Source: Gonapodya prolifera JEL478
Taxonomy: Eukaryota > Monoblepharomycota > Monoblepharidomycetes > Monoblepharidales > Gonapodyaceae
Length of the DNA: 64,000 nucleotides
Direction: 5' to 3'
Assembly (NCBI GenBank): GCA_001574975.1
Contig: KQ965811.1
Coordinates: 159,932-223,931 of the forward strand
In this document: piece after piece, positions 45,257 to 56,030 of the stretch
Position numbering within the stretch: position 1 is the stretch's first letter
How the letters are laid out: every line of letters starts with the position of its first letter
Translations under genes and position numbers: made by a program
Notes under the pieces: generated by a model
Seen by the model: only the letters and a program-made list of their open reading frames with translations
Databases searched by the model: none
Told to the model about the DNA's origin: nothing

Positions 45257-47320
45257 TCATGACTCACCAGTTCCTTTACTCTCTCCGGCGACACCACCCA
45301 CGCCTATTCCGCCCGCTTCTACAACGCCCTCCTCCGCTCTCCTCTTCTTCCCTTGAATCAGCACATAGACGCTCACCATTTGCACATGGCGATCCCGGAA
45401 CCTCTTCATCCCATCCACGCATCCGTTGAACGCTGCTGCCATTTCCGCAACAGCCGGGTCCTCGGGGCGTTCCCTCTTCGTTTGGGCCACGTATGCCCTG
45501 ATGGAAGGGGCGCGAGAGAGGGCCAGGAGGAACGAGCGGTGCGGACCGGGGAGGTAAGCACGCATTTCGTGGATGAAGTTTTTCGGAGTGCCGGATTCGA
45601 ACGAGTGGGGGGAGCGGTGGGAGTCGGAGGAAGCGGTGAGACTGCTTGGTTCCCGTGTCATTGGGATCGGGGACGCGGTGTCTCCGCTCGGAGAGGCATG
45701 GGAGGCGCCAATACCAGTCCCGCTTTCTGAGAGAACTCCACTTCCTTTGCGTGAAGCGTTGGCAAACTGCGGACGATGTTCGACGCCCAGAGCGATGTCG
45801 AGGGCTTGAATAATCGGACTCTGAGCGGCGCTTCCACCCGCAAACTTTCGCCGCACTCCTCCCAGCCAGGAGGGAGCGGCGGGCTTCGGCCCTGACCGCG
45901 ACGCAGGCTCCGGAGGAACGCGCTGGTACAGCCCTGACAGGGTCCAGTCATCCTCCGTTGGTCCCGCAGACTTGAGCGTGGAGAGTGGACCACCTTCCGC
46001 TCGCTCCGCTGCCGACCAGCTCCCACTCATGTCCTCGTCCTCCCACTTGCACGCTCCTGAAGAACTCCAGTCCAAGTCCTCCCGAGGCAGTCGGAACTCC
46101 TTNNNNNNNNNNNNNNNNNNNNNNNNNNNNNNNNNNNNNNNNNNNNNNNNNNNNNNNNNNNNNNNNNNNNNNNNNNNNNNNNNNNNNNNNNNNNNNNNNN
46201 NNNNNNNNNNNNNNNNNNNNNNNNNNNNNNNNNNNNNNNNNNNNNNNNNNNNNNNNNNNNNNNNNNNNNNNNNNNNNNNNNNNNNNNNNNNNNNNNNNNN
46301 NNNNNNNNNNNNNNNNNNNNNNNNNNNNNNNNNNNNNNNNNNNNNNNNNNNNNNNNNNNNNNNNNNNNNNNNNNNNNCCATAATGGCGGGGAGACCAGGA
46401 GCCCCCGCTGATTCGATTGCGCAGGAGACGAGGTAGAACCAAGCTTCGTCCATGCATCCAGTGAAGAGTTGGATGGAGGCGAGGTTGGAGAGGTCGAGTG
46501 GGTTGGAAGGAAAGAGCGGACGGTAATTCCACAGGACGACAGCAGGGTAGGAGCAGACAGGGTGAAGGCGTAGGCGCCTCGATACGGTTGTCCACGGAAT
46601 GGAGACAGATGCAGGAAGCACCTAGAATGCCAATGAAGTGAGAAACGTGGACGACGTACGAGTTGCATTGAGATTTAAGTTTCTCACATCACACGGCTCT
46701 TCGTTATGACCCCATACATAGGCGTGGGCTATAAATGAGAGACATACAAACGCTCTGCGGTACTCGGCTACGTTTTGGAGGCGACGGGTTTCCAAGACGG
46801 GCATCTGATAACCAATATATGGTTATCATTCATGCACGCGGATTCGATCCCCTGCATCACAGACTGCTCTGTTCTCCAGACATCGCAAAGTATGCGACAT
46901 GCAGTCTGAATCAGGCCATTCTGCTCCTTTGGCCTATCGAGTGGAGATGGAAACCCACCTCACGAACATACGGTCGCACCCGTCCCGTAAGCAGATAGCT
47001 GCTCAAGTTGTCCACTAGACTTTCCCATGGTCGATAGTACTCGTCGTTGAGCCTGTGAATAAGGTTGCCAGGCTCAGGGAGAAACCCAGTTTTGGGCGAA
47101 ACTGACCGGAATAACAGAAACGATTCCCAGCAATCAGCATCGCTCGCCCGCTCAATGGCAGCGACAGCAGTCATAACCCACTATCAAAGTCCTCTAACCT
47201 CGGAATTCCGCTTGATGACAACTCCGATGCGTCGTCTGGAGTGCCTGGCGGGGACATATCGATTCGTGGGGATGAAGTCGCACCCTGCGGCGACACCGTG
47301 ATGGGCGAGGGAAACGACAT
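45257..47320 (-). CDS. Indoleamine 2,3-dioxygenase (gap inside)
   Basis: Heme enzyme that opens the indole ring of tryptophan to N-formylkynurenine, the first step of kynurenine/NAD synthesis. Exons: start at 47320 (MSFPSPITVSPQG); DFDISPKTGFLPEPGNLIHR; YYRPWESLVDNLSSYL; LPVLETRRLQ-type block; YRRAFVCLSFIAHAYVWG with the distal-side Ser/Phe region; VSIPWTTVSRRLRLHPVCSY; LFTGCMDEAWFYLVSCAIES. After the 275-N gap: MRAYLPGPHRSFLLALSRAP, SIRAYV, AAFNGCVDGMKRFRDRHVQM, whose RxxH His is the expected proximal heme ligand, and VSVYVL. Between the gap and PGPHR lies a long Ser/Pro/Gly-rich insertion (about 45610-46100) not found in mammalian IDO. The C-terminal end near 45257 is uncertain. The missing segment includes part of the large domain. 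Confidence 0.92.
46103..46377. other. Assembly gap, 275 N
   Basis: A run of 275 N within the indoleamine dioxygenase gene. The true length is unknown. Confidence 1.
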
Positions 47321-48501
47321 GCTCGATGAGCGAAGGTGGAGTCCAAGTGCGACGACGCGGGATGTGCAGGGGAAAGGGTAAACGTGTTTTCCGAAAGGTG
47401 GGTCGAGATCAGTCCTCGCTGACAAAACCAGTCAGTGGCATGCCACATCTCCTGATGAATCAACGTTCATACGGGTAGGAACACGGAATGAGTAGCTCTT
47501 TTTTGTTCATGTAGCTAGAATGCCAATGGCTATCGGTCATTTGACAAATAGCAATCCCATCGAGATGTCCAAGCGTGCGCCCATGCGAAATTCGCTTTCT
47601 AGAGAGGGCAGGGACTACAAACAAAGCGTTCTGAGTAAGAAATGTATTCGTTCATCCAAAATGATGCTCAAATGTTCGGGTGGCAGCGTTCAAACGCCTT
47701 TCGCTGTCCCAGTTTGTTCAAATGAATGCCACTTTCAACACTGTACACTTGCATTATGCAAAATTCCAACTCTCTTAAAATGCTAGTTGGCTCCCACTGT
47801 CATTGTGTGTCAAACCACGCCGACAAACGCTTTCAGAGACCCTGCTCCGTCAATGCAAAGGCTGGCAACAATGAACCACCGCCGATCGCTCATCCCACGT
47901 CATTCTAACTAGCACCTCCCGCCATGTATGCACTCCTCCGGGACTCGAAACATTAGACAGCTCATATGATTGCACGAGGAACTCGTCCGCGAAGTCTCCC
48001 CATTCGTCAAGGAAGCCCGAGCTGTATCAGTTTCATTCGTTGATATGCGACATGGGTGGATGAAGGACGGAGGAGCGAGGCGATGCGTTTCCCAAGTATT
48101 GAATCGAATTTTAACGTCGATTCTGGTCCCCAGAGCAAGATTAACGAGTTCATCACTCACCCTACGCGTCCGACTATCCGAGGTGGTGGTGGCAGCAAGC
48201 ATACTGGAGCCGAGAAGCTCGGCGGGGATGAAACAACAGGTCTCGATTCCGGTTTCCAACCATCGCCATCCGGAGGGTCAAAATGTCCATAAATGAGGCC
48301 TAGACGGCTCTTTGCATCTCTTGGTGGGCGGTTTGATCCGTAGACGAGACTCGACTCTTGCATTTGACTTGCGCGGATAGAAAGGTTAGGCGACTTTGGT
48401 CACACACCCGATCGATTCTTCTCTTCATTTCGTCTGGGAGACAGCCCACGCACAGCAATCCATGGCCCAAGACAGATCTCGCGCTGCAGTTCCTCTCTAT
48501 C
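47321..48501. other. Intergenic, about 1.2 kb
   Basis: No gene is supported. A minus-strand frame (47909-48259, 116 codons) and a plus-strand frame (47970-48296) oppose each other; neither has a known motif. Confidence 0.45.
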
Positions 48502-49467
48502 ATGAACCGTCTTGGTGTGTGTCGCTCCGTTGGAACTAGACACGTCCGAAGGGTTCCCCTGACATCCCTTGTTTTAATACTTTCCGCGCGTCCTCCAATC
48601 GTGCGACAACACGTATCGCTTGTAAAAAGGTTCGATAAGTTCAAGATGGGTGCACTGATGGGTGGAACGGTCGGAGTATGCCTGGGATTCCTTTTTGGAT
48701 CATATCAGGTGCTCTTGTGAGTGTGGAATCTGTCTCTCTTTTTTTTCATTTCGAATACACTTCGATACGATGGCGGTACCTGTGATGTGAGCCTATCGTT
48801 TTCGTCCGGTAACGATGACAATACATTGGATAGGGTGCAGAGAGAGCCCGTGGGGAAAGAGAAGTAGGCTAGGCGGCGACGAGGGCGGGGGGGAGGTGGT
48901 ATCGTGGAGTGGGGTGTGTGTTGGGGAATGGGTGATGGGTGGTGAAGCAGCGGTGGGTTTGGCGGGTGGGTCACGACAGTTAAGGCGTTTCGACGGCCAT
49001 TCCTGGACGACGGCGGATGGACAAGGACAAGATGGGACGGTTGGCGTGCTCTCTTGGTCGAACAGAAGTGGACGGGAGTGCTCGATGCGAGGTCTGGAGC
49101 CCGCCACAAGACCAGTGCCGCTTGAGTTCTCATGTGTGTCTTGACATACTGTTCCGTACACTGTCTAGTCACGGCCCTGGGCAACACGGCTATATGGGCA
49201 CTATGTCTCGTGCCATGCTTAGCTCAGGCACTACGTTCGGCTTCTTCATGGGGTAAGCTTTCTCCCTTTCTTTCCCACACGACTGCATCGTCAGCTGATA
49301 ACCTCGCTTGCCGTTGCAATCTCGCATCTTCTAGTATTGGTACCGTCATTCGAACAGAGGAGGCCGATCCTATGCGACAACTGATTTCGAAAAGAATGGG
49401 TGCTGTCCCTCTGAGACGGCTGGAGGTGTACGTGGAGGATAGGGAGGCCGTGACGCGAATGATGTGA
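48502..49467 (+). CDS. MGR2: Mgr2/ROMO1-type TIM23 subunit
   Basis: Small inner-mitochondrial-membrane protein. Mgr2 gates lateral release of preproteins from the TIM23 channel, and its animal counterpart is Romo1. Exons give FDKFKMGALMGGTVGVCLGF, LFGSYQVLF, HGPGQHGYMGTMSRAMLSSG, TTFGFFMGIGTVIRTEEADP and MRQLISKRMG. These match the family's WDKFKMG-MMG-TVG...GPG...GTFG-FM-IG-IIR pattern, with two Gly-rich membrane helices. The first intron (about 48719-49168, 450 bp) is long and G-rich; the second is at about 49256-49335. The N-terminus is uncertain. The ATG at 48502 gives a basic leader (MNRLGVCRSVGTRHVRR), while family members start only a few to about 20 residues before DKFKMG, so an unseen first exon is possible. 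Stop TGA at 49465-49467. Confidence 0.87.
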
Positions 49468-51087
49468 AGGATGGACGATTGGGACGGAGAGTAGTGACAG
49501 TCAGCGGTCAGCGTTGGGCCATGATTGAGGTGGACGGTGGCGGGAAGTCCGTCAGGACTTCCTCAGCTGCTGTAGTTTGTATGTATCTTGAAGATTGTGC
49601 TGTCATACATTCCAGTGCATTATGGAGCCGACATGTCAATGGTGCTGAACTGTTCGGTCGGTCACATACTCGCAAGTAAGTTTTCTAATGTCAAGTTTGA
49701 TTGCAGATGACAAGGTCCACCTTCATCGGCCAAACCAGCAAGCATCAAGTATAAGGTGGCAAAATACTAAAATACGTCCTGTTGGTATTTGGTAAAGTTG
49801 GCCAATTATTGCAGGATGATTTTATTTTGAAACAATCAATAATCACTAATTTTATGTCACTAGATTGGGTTTATACAGTGCACCAGGGGCAAAGTCAACA
49901 CAACCACCACTCTCAATAAGGCGAACCGCCCGAAAAATCGTCGTAGGAAAAAACTAATGACATATTTGGGTTTATCGGCAATTAATTTACATTTTCATGT
50001 AACTTCTATTTTTTGGAGGTCCGGTGGGCCAAATCCTTGCCTATTATATCTGCAGAGATCGTCGATTTGGACCTGTTTTGGCCCCAAAACAAGCTATTCC
50101 ACACCCACGCACACAAGAAACCGTCAGCACACGATTTCTACAGCTTTGATAGTCACGTACTGTGACGGTACTGTCACTGATAAGTATGAACGAGAAGTAG
50201 AAGTGGGTAGAGTATGATGTATTGTAGTGTTAGACTGTGTATGCTACCCAAGTACGGCTTCTATATTGTGCGACGCCGAGGCGGCGTCCTGCCTCAGGGA
50301 ACGCCCACGCCCACGGCGTAACAACCCTGTCGGACCGCCAGCGTTGGCGCAGGCGGCCCGCTGCAGCGACCCTGTCCCTCGCGGTGGTGTCAATGCCGCG
50401 ACAGTACGCTGATGTCTGCTGGGCCATTTGCTCAGAATTGAGCTTCAAAGTAACTCCACCGTTGCCGAGCCAAACTTTGTGTACTGGAGATGCAAGTGTC
50501 AGCAGGAAACCTCAGAAAATATTGAAAACAATTACTGCTGTTCTGCGCTCCCTGCTGTTCTTTGAATCCTTGTGGATATTTGTCACCACTGCCGTCCCAA
50601 ATGCATTCTTGCGGTTGGCCTCCAAAACAAATGAACTCGACAGCTGAGCTAAAGACAGTCGCGCTTAGATAGGTGGCAGAGGTGAGTATGACGCGCCTGA
50701 GTCACCTGATTGTCCGTTGCTACGTGGTAAACTGCCGTTGCTGGGAGCTGCCTTGTGGAATCTGATTTGAGCCAATCCAGAATGATCCGTCAGCTCAAAT
50801 CATTCAGCATGTACAGTGCAGCAAAATCTCACCTCTGGTGTCTGTAACCGTGGTTTTGACAAATCAAACTTGCTCACCAACTCAAAGATATCAACCACAC
50901 GATATAGGGCAAGTTGGGCAAGAACAGCCATTGTCCGTGCAATTCAGGCTGACAATGATCAAGGGTGGCGAGGACTGGGTGGCCTTTGGCATTGTGTCAA
51001 TGTGGTTGTGACTCTAGTGTTGACCGTAAACACAAATACCAATTTAAAATCAAATAATTAAGCTACAGCTTTAGTAACTCCATCTTT
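49468..51087. other. Low-GC region, left part of transposon nest
   Basis: AT-rich with no supported gene. It holds the GC-rich hairpin cluster at 50272-50404. A 136-codon frame across the cluster (50237-50647) is Arg-rich only because of the cluster and is not taken as coding. Confidence 0.45.
50272..50404 (+). repeat. GC-rich cluster of consecutive hairpins
   Basis: Five inverted pairs follow one another in 133 bp. GACGCCG/CGGCGTC (50272-50288, loop 3). CAGGG-A-ACGCC/GGCGT...CCCTG (50295-50329). CCGCC-A-GCG/CGC-A-GGCGG (50335-50356, loop TTGG). The palindrome CGCTGCAGCG (50359-50368). CTGT...CGCGG/CCGCG-ACAG (50372-50404). The surrounding kilobase is AT-rich. No family is recognised. Confidence 0.75.
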
Positions 51088-52307
51088 TTAACCTGTTTGT
51101 GTGTGCCTCTTCTTTGATTCTTTGCAAATCAATCTGTTGGCCTCAATTCCCACCACCTCACTGCAGTAAAGCTCCCAGGTGCACGCACAGTGTTGGAAGT
51201 ACCTACGAGTGTGGGCATTTGGAGTATGAGCTAAACTTTCATTGACAAGCCGTTCCAGAGTCCACATCAAACCATCAACTTGCGGTCTCACATAACCTTT
51301 TGCCTCTCCCCAGCTCATCTCAATTATGCCTTGAAGCTTGGGGTGACAGTGCACACCAAAGATCACCATGTGACCAAGCTTTGCCACTGCATCTTCAAGT
51401 ATCATCTTCTGGTCCTTGAAATCAGGCTTGTTCTGCAACATCCATTGGAGACAACAAATCGGGCTTGTTACATCCTGTTGACACTCTCCAGATGGACAGC
51501 CAGCAGGAAAAGCTTTTCTTGACAGTTGTGTAAGAGACCCTGCCAGCTACGTGATGATTTGTCCATTTAAAAGCCTTAGCAACCTTGTCTCTGTTGTCTG
51601 ACCAATGCCATACCCTCCTTGTCAATCTCACCCCTCTCCTGCAAAATTTGGTTCATCCCATGAAGCTTGAATGTGCCATCTCCCTCCAACTCTCCCATAG
51701 GTTGTTCTTTCCTTGTGCCATCCTGAAAAAACCACCCAGGCTGCATGATCAGAGTTCATGTTGTAGGTGTTGAGTGCATCAGTGGCATTACAGGCATGAT
51801 TTATAGAATGGTCAACTTGCAGCAACATCATCCATGGCCACAGCCCATGATAGCAACACAGAACTTCAAATATGAAAACTGCCAAATTTAGCACCTGGTA
51901 TGCAGAAATATTATGCACTGCAGTGGCAACAACTTTTTAAAGTCTCTAACCTGGGAAAGAACATGCTCTGCCTTCCAATTCCCATTGTTCTTAGGTTTAA
52001 TCACAATATCTGCACAAGGATTGCTTCAAATAGCAGGAGAGAGTAATGAGGGAACAGTGACTTCAGCCCATTCCAAAGTTTCCTTGGACAGCTCAAGTGT
52101 GTTGAAGAGCTCTGTGGCTACACAACCTAGGTGAGCTGCACAAGCCTGTAATCTGCAGGAACGTGTATGTGTGATCAAATATACATAACAAGTCATAATG
52201 TGCATGGAACTCACCTGCAGGAACGTGATGCCAAACTTAGGGCACGTCCTGCAGGTGTGCACATCTAAACCCGCGGCCACAGTAGTGGCACAGCAGCTAA
52301 TACCCAA
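51088..52307 (-). mobile_element. DDE-type DNA transposon remnant
   Basis: The minus strand at 51088-51441 reads NKPDFKDQKMILEDAVAKLG, then HPKLQGIIEMSWGEAKGYVR and RRYFQHCACTWELYC. This matches the end of a DDE superfamily transposase common in basidiomycete genomes (pattern: PKFHCELNFIE-WG-K-Y-R ... RRYF-HC-R...Y). Upstream frames (51422-51631 and 51628-51918) include YHGLWPWMMLLQVDHSINHA and KERTTYGRVGGRWHIQASWD, consistent with shifted parts of the same gene. 52026-52307 may also belong. Frames are broken throughout and terminal repeats were not identified, so limits are approximate. Confidence 0.6.
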
Positions 52308-52750
52308 TACTCATACTACTCTATATATTCCACGTTAGTGGATGTCAGTGTGACACTCCAAGCAAAATCCTGAGGCATGGATTCTCTTGCCTTCACAATT
52401 TTTTTTTTTGGTCTGAGGCCTGGAAAAGTTTCGTGCAGTTGTCTTCTGTTGTTCATTGTTCTCAAAACAACTTAATTTCCCTCCTGTCAACTGAAATCGC
52501 AGGTTCCGTATTTAGCCAGAGTGCACTCATTTGTCCACCCTATTGGTCTGGTCCAAATTCCCCTTGCCTAACTTCAACTGGCAATTCCAGGTTGCAGACG
52601 CATGGGGGTGGTAAGCGCAACCAGCAAACCAACAGATATATGCTTTAATTATAGAATGGTTGCTCCAGGGGGGGCCATAGTGGTGCTAGATTAATTTAAA
52701 TTGCGTTCTGGAATTTCAGGTGGCCTGCATGTTGACTTTGGACCTGGTGC

Positions 52751-52758
52751 ACTGTAAT
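52751..52758 (+). repeat. Left target-site duplication of hAT
   Basis: ACTGTAAT directly before the left end of the element. An identical octamer follows the right end at 55532-55539. Confidence 0.92.
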
Positions 52759-55531
52759 TAGGGATAAAAGGGAGCAAGTTGAAACTTGCCAACTTGCTCC
52801 CTGGAAACTTGCAAATGTGAGTGGAGTTGGGGGTTTTGCAAGGGAGCAAGTTGGGAGTTTGTAAAGGGTTGAGGGAGCAAGTAGTGAGTTGAGTTTAGCC
52901 AACTCCAAGTCAACTCCCTCAGAACCCCTCTCCAAAAAAATACAATCTGAGCGCAGGTGGACCAAGTACACCAGGAGGCAATGGATGTATTCCCACAAAG
53001 CAGTGCATCACTTCCAAGTGGGAAGAGTCATGGGTGTTTTGGGATGGACACTTTGAAAAGCAGGAGAAAGGCAATCTGCCATCATTTTGGACAGAATTGA
53101 TGCAGTGCAAAACTGTGAGTATGGTACGATTTGTTATCCATTTTTTCCATTAGTTACAATATGACCTGACACCACTCAATGTCAACCCTCCAGACCCATG
53201 TCTTGAAGTACCACGCAGACACCATCAGGGACCCTGACATAAGGAAGAAACTGGAGCAGCAGAGAATCCCCACCAGGAATCAGCTTACCCTTGAGGACAT
53301 AGCATCTGGGAAATGGAAGCGAGATCCAGTCCAGGTGAGTGATAATGCCTGGAATTGTTTCACCAAACAAGTTTCAACCACCATTTACAGGTGTTCGATG
53401 AAGAGACCTATCAAGCATTTATGCTCAATTGGATTGTTGCAGCCAACCAACCTCTCACTGAACCAACAAACCGGTGGTTCCTGAGGATGATTTGCACAGC
53501 AAACCCCGAAGTCCCCCAGATATCAGGAGATATGATTAAGGCGGATATTCCACAGGAAATGGAGTGCTTACAAGGGAGGATTCAGGGCCTTTTGGAGGTG
53601 AGTGTTGTCAAACTTTATTGTTACCACAACCATTAAGTGCTCTCTACAGGTTGATTGCATGCAAATCGCATGCACAACAGACGTATGGACCACACGGGAC
53701 CAGTGGTACAGCATTGCAGCTGTGACAGGACATTGGGTGGGGACAGACTGGTGCATGAACAAGGTCCTATTGGACTTTGTACAGGTGAAGGGCCCCCATA
53801 CAGGAGAGAATCTTGCTAGGATCATGCTAGAAGCACTTTGAAATACTGGGGTTACAAAAAAGGTGAGTTGTGCTATATTTTTGTTGGTCAGGTGCTGGCA
53901 CTTTCACAAATTCTCCAAACATGAAAACAGGTCATCTTGTTCACAATGGATAACACAAGCAACAATGACACCATGATGCAAGCAATTGCAAACTCTGGCA
54001 TGATGGCAGTGGACTTCAGCAAGGTTGACTCATGTGTTTGCTGTTTCGCCATATCCTCCACTTGGCTGTCTGGGCAGGACTCAAGAAGTTGCAACTTCCC
54101 AATGTTGATGACGAGGATGTTGAGGTGACAATGGACCTGTAAAGAAGGTGAGTGGCTGTTTTGTCTTTTTTCATGTGGCTGCATCTTTGGCAACTTGTTG
54201 TTCTGGAGCTCTATGAGCTCATTTACAAGGTTCTACGCTCTCCAAGACTCCACAAACTGTACGCAAAGCAGTTTGTGGAACCATCCAAGGCCCAAAAGTT
54301 GGTGGCGCCAGTTGGAACCCAATGAAAATCGGATTTTGATACCATTACCTGCGCCATGCAGGACAGAGTGAAGGTGGAGAAGCTCTTTGCTTCGGACATG
54401 GGACTATGGGAGCGAAAACTGATGGACAAGGACTGGAACTATCTGGAGAAGGTTTGACATCTCTTTGAGGTGGGTGCAAACGTGAATTGCAATCTGGTCT
54501 CACCTAACCCTCTCCTGTCTATTTCATACAGCCACTAGCATAAGCACTCTCCTTGGTGGAGAGTGCAGCATAGCCACACCTTGTGATGGTCATCCCCCTC
54601 TTCGACGTTGTAATGGACAAGCTTGAGGACACGGACGTCAGGTTGCTGCTGGTCCTTTTGACAGTTCAGGAAGCCCTATGGAAGTGCTTCGGAAGTACTA
54701 TGCAAAGACAGATAGCACAAGGCGCTATTGGATTGCATTAGGTGAGTTACCCCATTGCGGTTTTACATTGGTGACACCTTGACTAATTTTACAACAGTGC
54801 TGCACCTGGCATACAAGCTATCATGGATGCAGGAACAAGGATGGGAAATGAAGTACGTGGATGAGGTGGAGGCCACCATCCAAGCAACATTTGACAACAG
54901 GCATGCAAGTGTTGCAATGGGTGGTGGCCTTGGGCATTGGACTTTAGCCACAGAGGATGCAGGAGCAATGAGTATTTTGATGATGACAAGGATATGCAAG
55001 GGGAACTGGACCAGTACTTGATGGAGACCAGGAGGCCATGGAGGACAGATTTGCTGGAGTACTGGAAGGGAAGAGGAGACCTTCTGGGACTCCAGTGGAT
55101 GGCGCAAGACTACCTGGGATTCCAGGGACCAGCGCAGAATTGGAGCAGATGTTTTCTGCAGGGAGGAATGTTATTGGGGACCAGAGGTCCTGTCTTGAAC
55201 CTGTAATGATTAGAAACTTAATGTTATTAAAGAAGTGGAAGCAGGAATATCCTGAATTAATGTGTATGACGCAATAATTTATCAAGTTGGGACTTTACGT
55301 TTGTAATATTGTAACTCCAAAGTAAATTATTTTGTTAAATTTAGGCTGCTATTTAACCTGCAAGTTGCAACCAAGTCAACTCGCAGAGTTTGGAGTTGAC
55401 TCCCATCTGAGGGAGCAAGTTTCGAGTTTGAGAATTGCTGACGGAGCAAGTTCAGGAGTTGACTGATAACCGAGGGAGCAAGTTGCAAGTTGGAACGTTT
55501 TGAGCAAGTTACTCACTCCCTTGTAACCCTA
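52759..55531 (+). mobile_element. hAT DNA transposon, complete ends, 2773 bp
   Basis: The terminal inverted repeats are TAGGGATAAAAGGGAG on the left and, read inward on the minus strand, TAGGGTTACAAGGGAG on the right: 14 of 16 match. A perfect 8-bp duplication flanks it, the hAT hallmark. Subterminal GGGAGCAAGTT motifs lie at 52770, 52842 and 52873 and inverted at 52791-52801 on the left. On the right they lie at 55411, 55442 and 55474, with a shorter copy at 55502. Such repeats are the usual transposase binding sites. The inside encodes a decayed hAT transposase. Confidence 0.93.
52940..55277 (+). pseudogene. hAT transposase, disrupted
   Basis: BED-finger-like start: ESWVFWDGHFEKQEKGNLPS, QCKT, then after an intron THVLKYHADTIRDPDIRKKL. 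The catalytic region has FDEETYQAFMLNWIVAANQP, VDCMQIACTTDVWTTRDQWY with the first catalytic Asp context, and VILFTMDNTSNNDTMMQAI for the second. RHILHLAVWAGLKKLQLPNV follows. The C-terminal dimerisation block is LGIPGTSAELEQMFSAGRNV, IGDQRSCLEPVMIRNLML. Breaks: a TGA in frame at about 53839-53841; a shift between CVCCF and RHILHL (about 54045); and a shift at the GGATTCC near 55120. No functional enzyme can be made from this copy. Confidence 0.85.
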
Positions 55532-55539
55532 ACTGTAAT
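55532..55539 (+). repeat. Right target-site duplication of hAT
   Basis: ACTGTAAT, identical to the octamer at 52751-52758. Confidence 0.92.
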
Positions 55540-55610
55540 CATACCACAGAACCACTTTTTTCCAAAGACTGGAAATGACAACAAAAAAAAAGAGTGCAAG
55601 TTGTGCCCAG

Positions 55611-56030
55611 TGTATAACATGGCTTTTTGGCCACTGAAATTATGCAAAAACAAGCAATTGTATCCACCAGGGAATTTGAAGTTTTGCCCCCTTTTGGTGC
55701 ATTATGAATTTTCTTACACATCACCCTTTGGGTGAAATAGCACAACTTTAATTTCATATGCATTGAGGTGCAATACCTGTTGGGAGACTTCACCATTGGG
55801 TTGTGTGCAGTGCCTCATCAGAGCTCACCTTGGTCTCTTATGCAACTGTGTCTTACTTGACACACTACAGCTCAAAGTTTCTTCTGTGCATAGTGTGAAC
55901 TCAGTGCTAATCCCACTTGATGGTGCGGATCCCCTCTGCCCCACAGAATTGATGCAACATTGTTGCACAGTTTGTTTGGTGTTCTTCACAAACAGACCAG
56001 AGAAGAGCTCCAGGAGAGATATGCCCATCT
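55611..56030 (+). repeat. Inverted repeat, left arm
   Basis: About 420 bp. Its reverse complement recurs at 58541-58943. Matching strings include CATGGCTTTTTGGCCA, AGGTGCAAT-CCTGTTGG, CACAGCTCAAAG/ACAGCTCAAAG-TTCTTCTG and GAGCTCCAGGAGAGATATG. I judge similarity roughly 70-80% by eye. Confidence 0.75.

Noticed and set aside
46801-46880. Possible tRNA because of GGATTCGATCCC
   Set aside because: Only a B-box-like string; no acceptor, D arm or anticodon arm can be paired, and it lies in the indoleamine dioxygenase gene.
48705-49187. Antisense 160-codon ORF across the MGR2 intron
   Set aside because: Proline/histidine-rich low-complexity reading of a G-rich intron; no domain. Kept only as part of the intron finding.
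50237-50647. A 136-codon Arg-rich ORF
   Set aside because: Its arginines come from the GC-rich hairpin cluster; the rest has no motif and the reverse strand is equally open.
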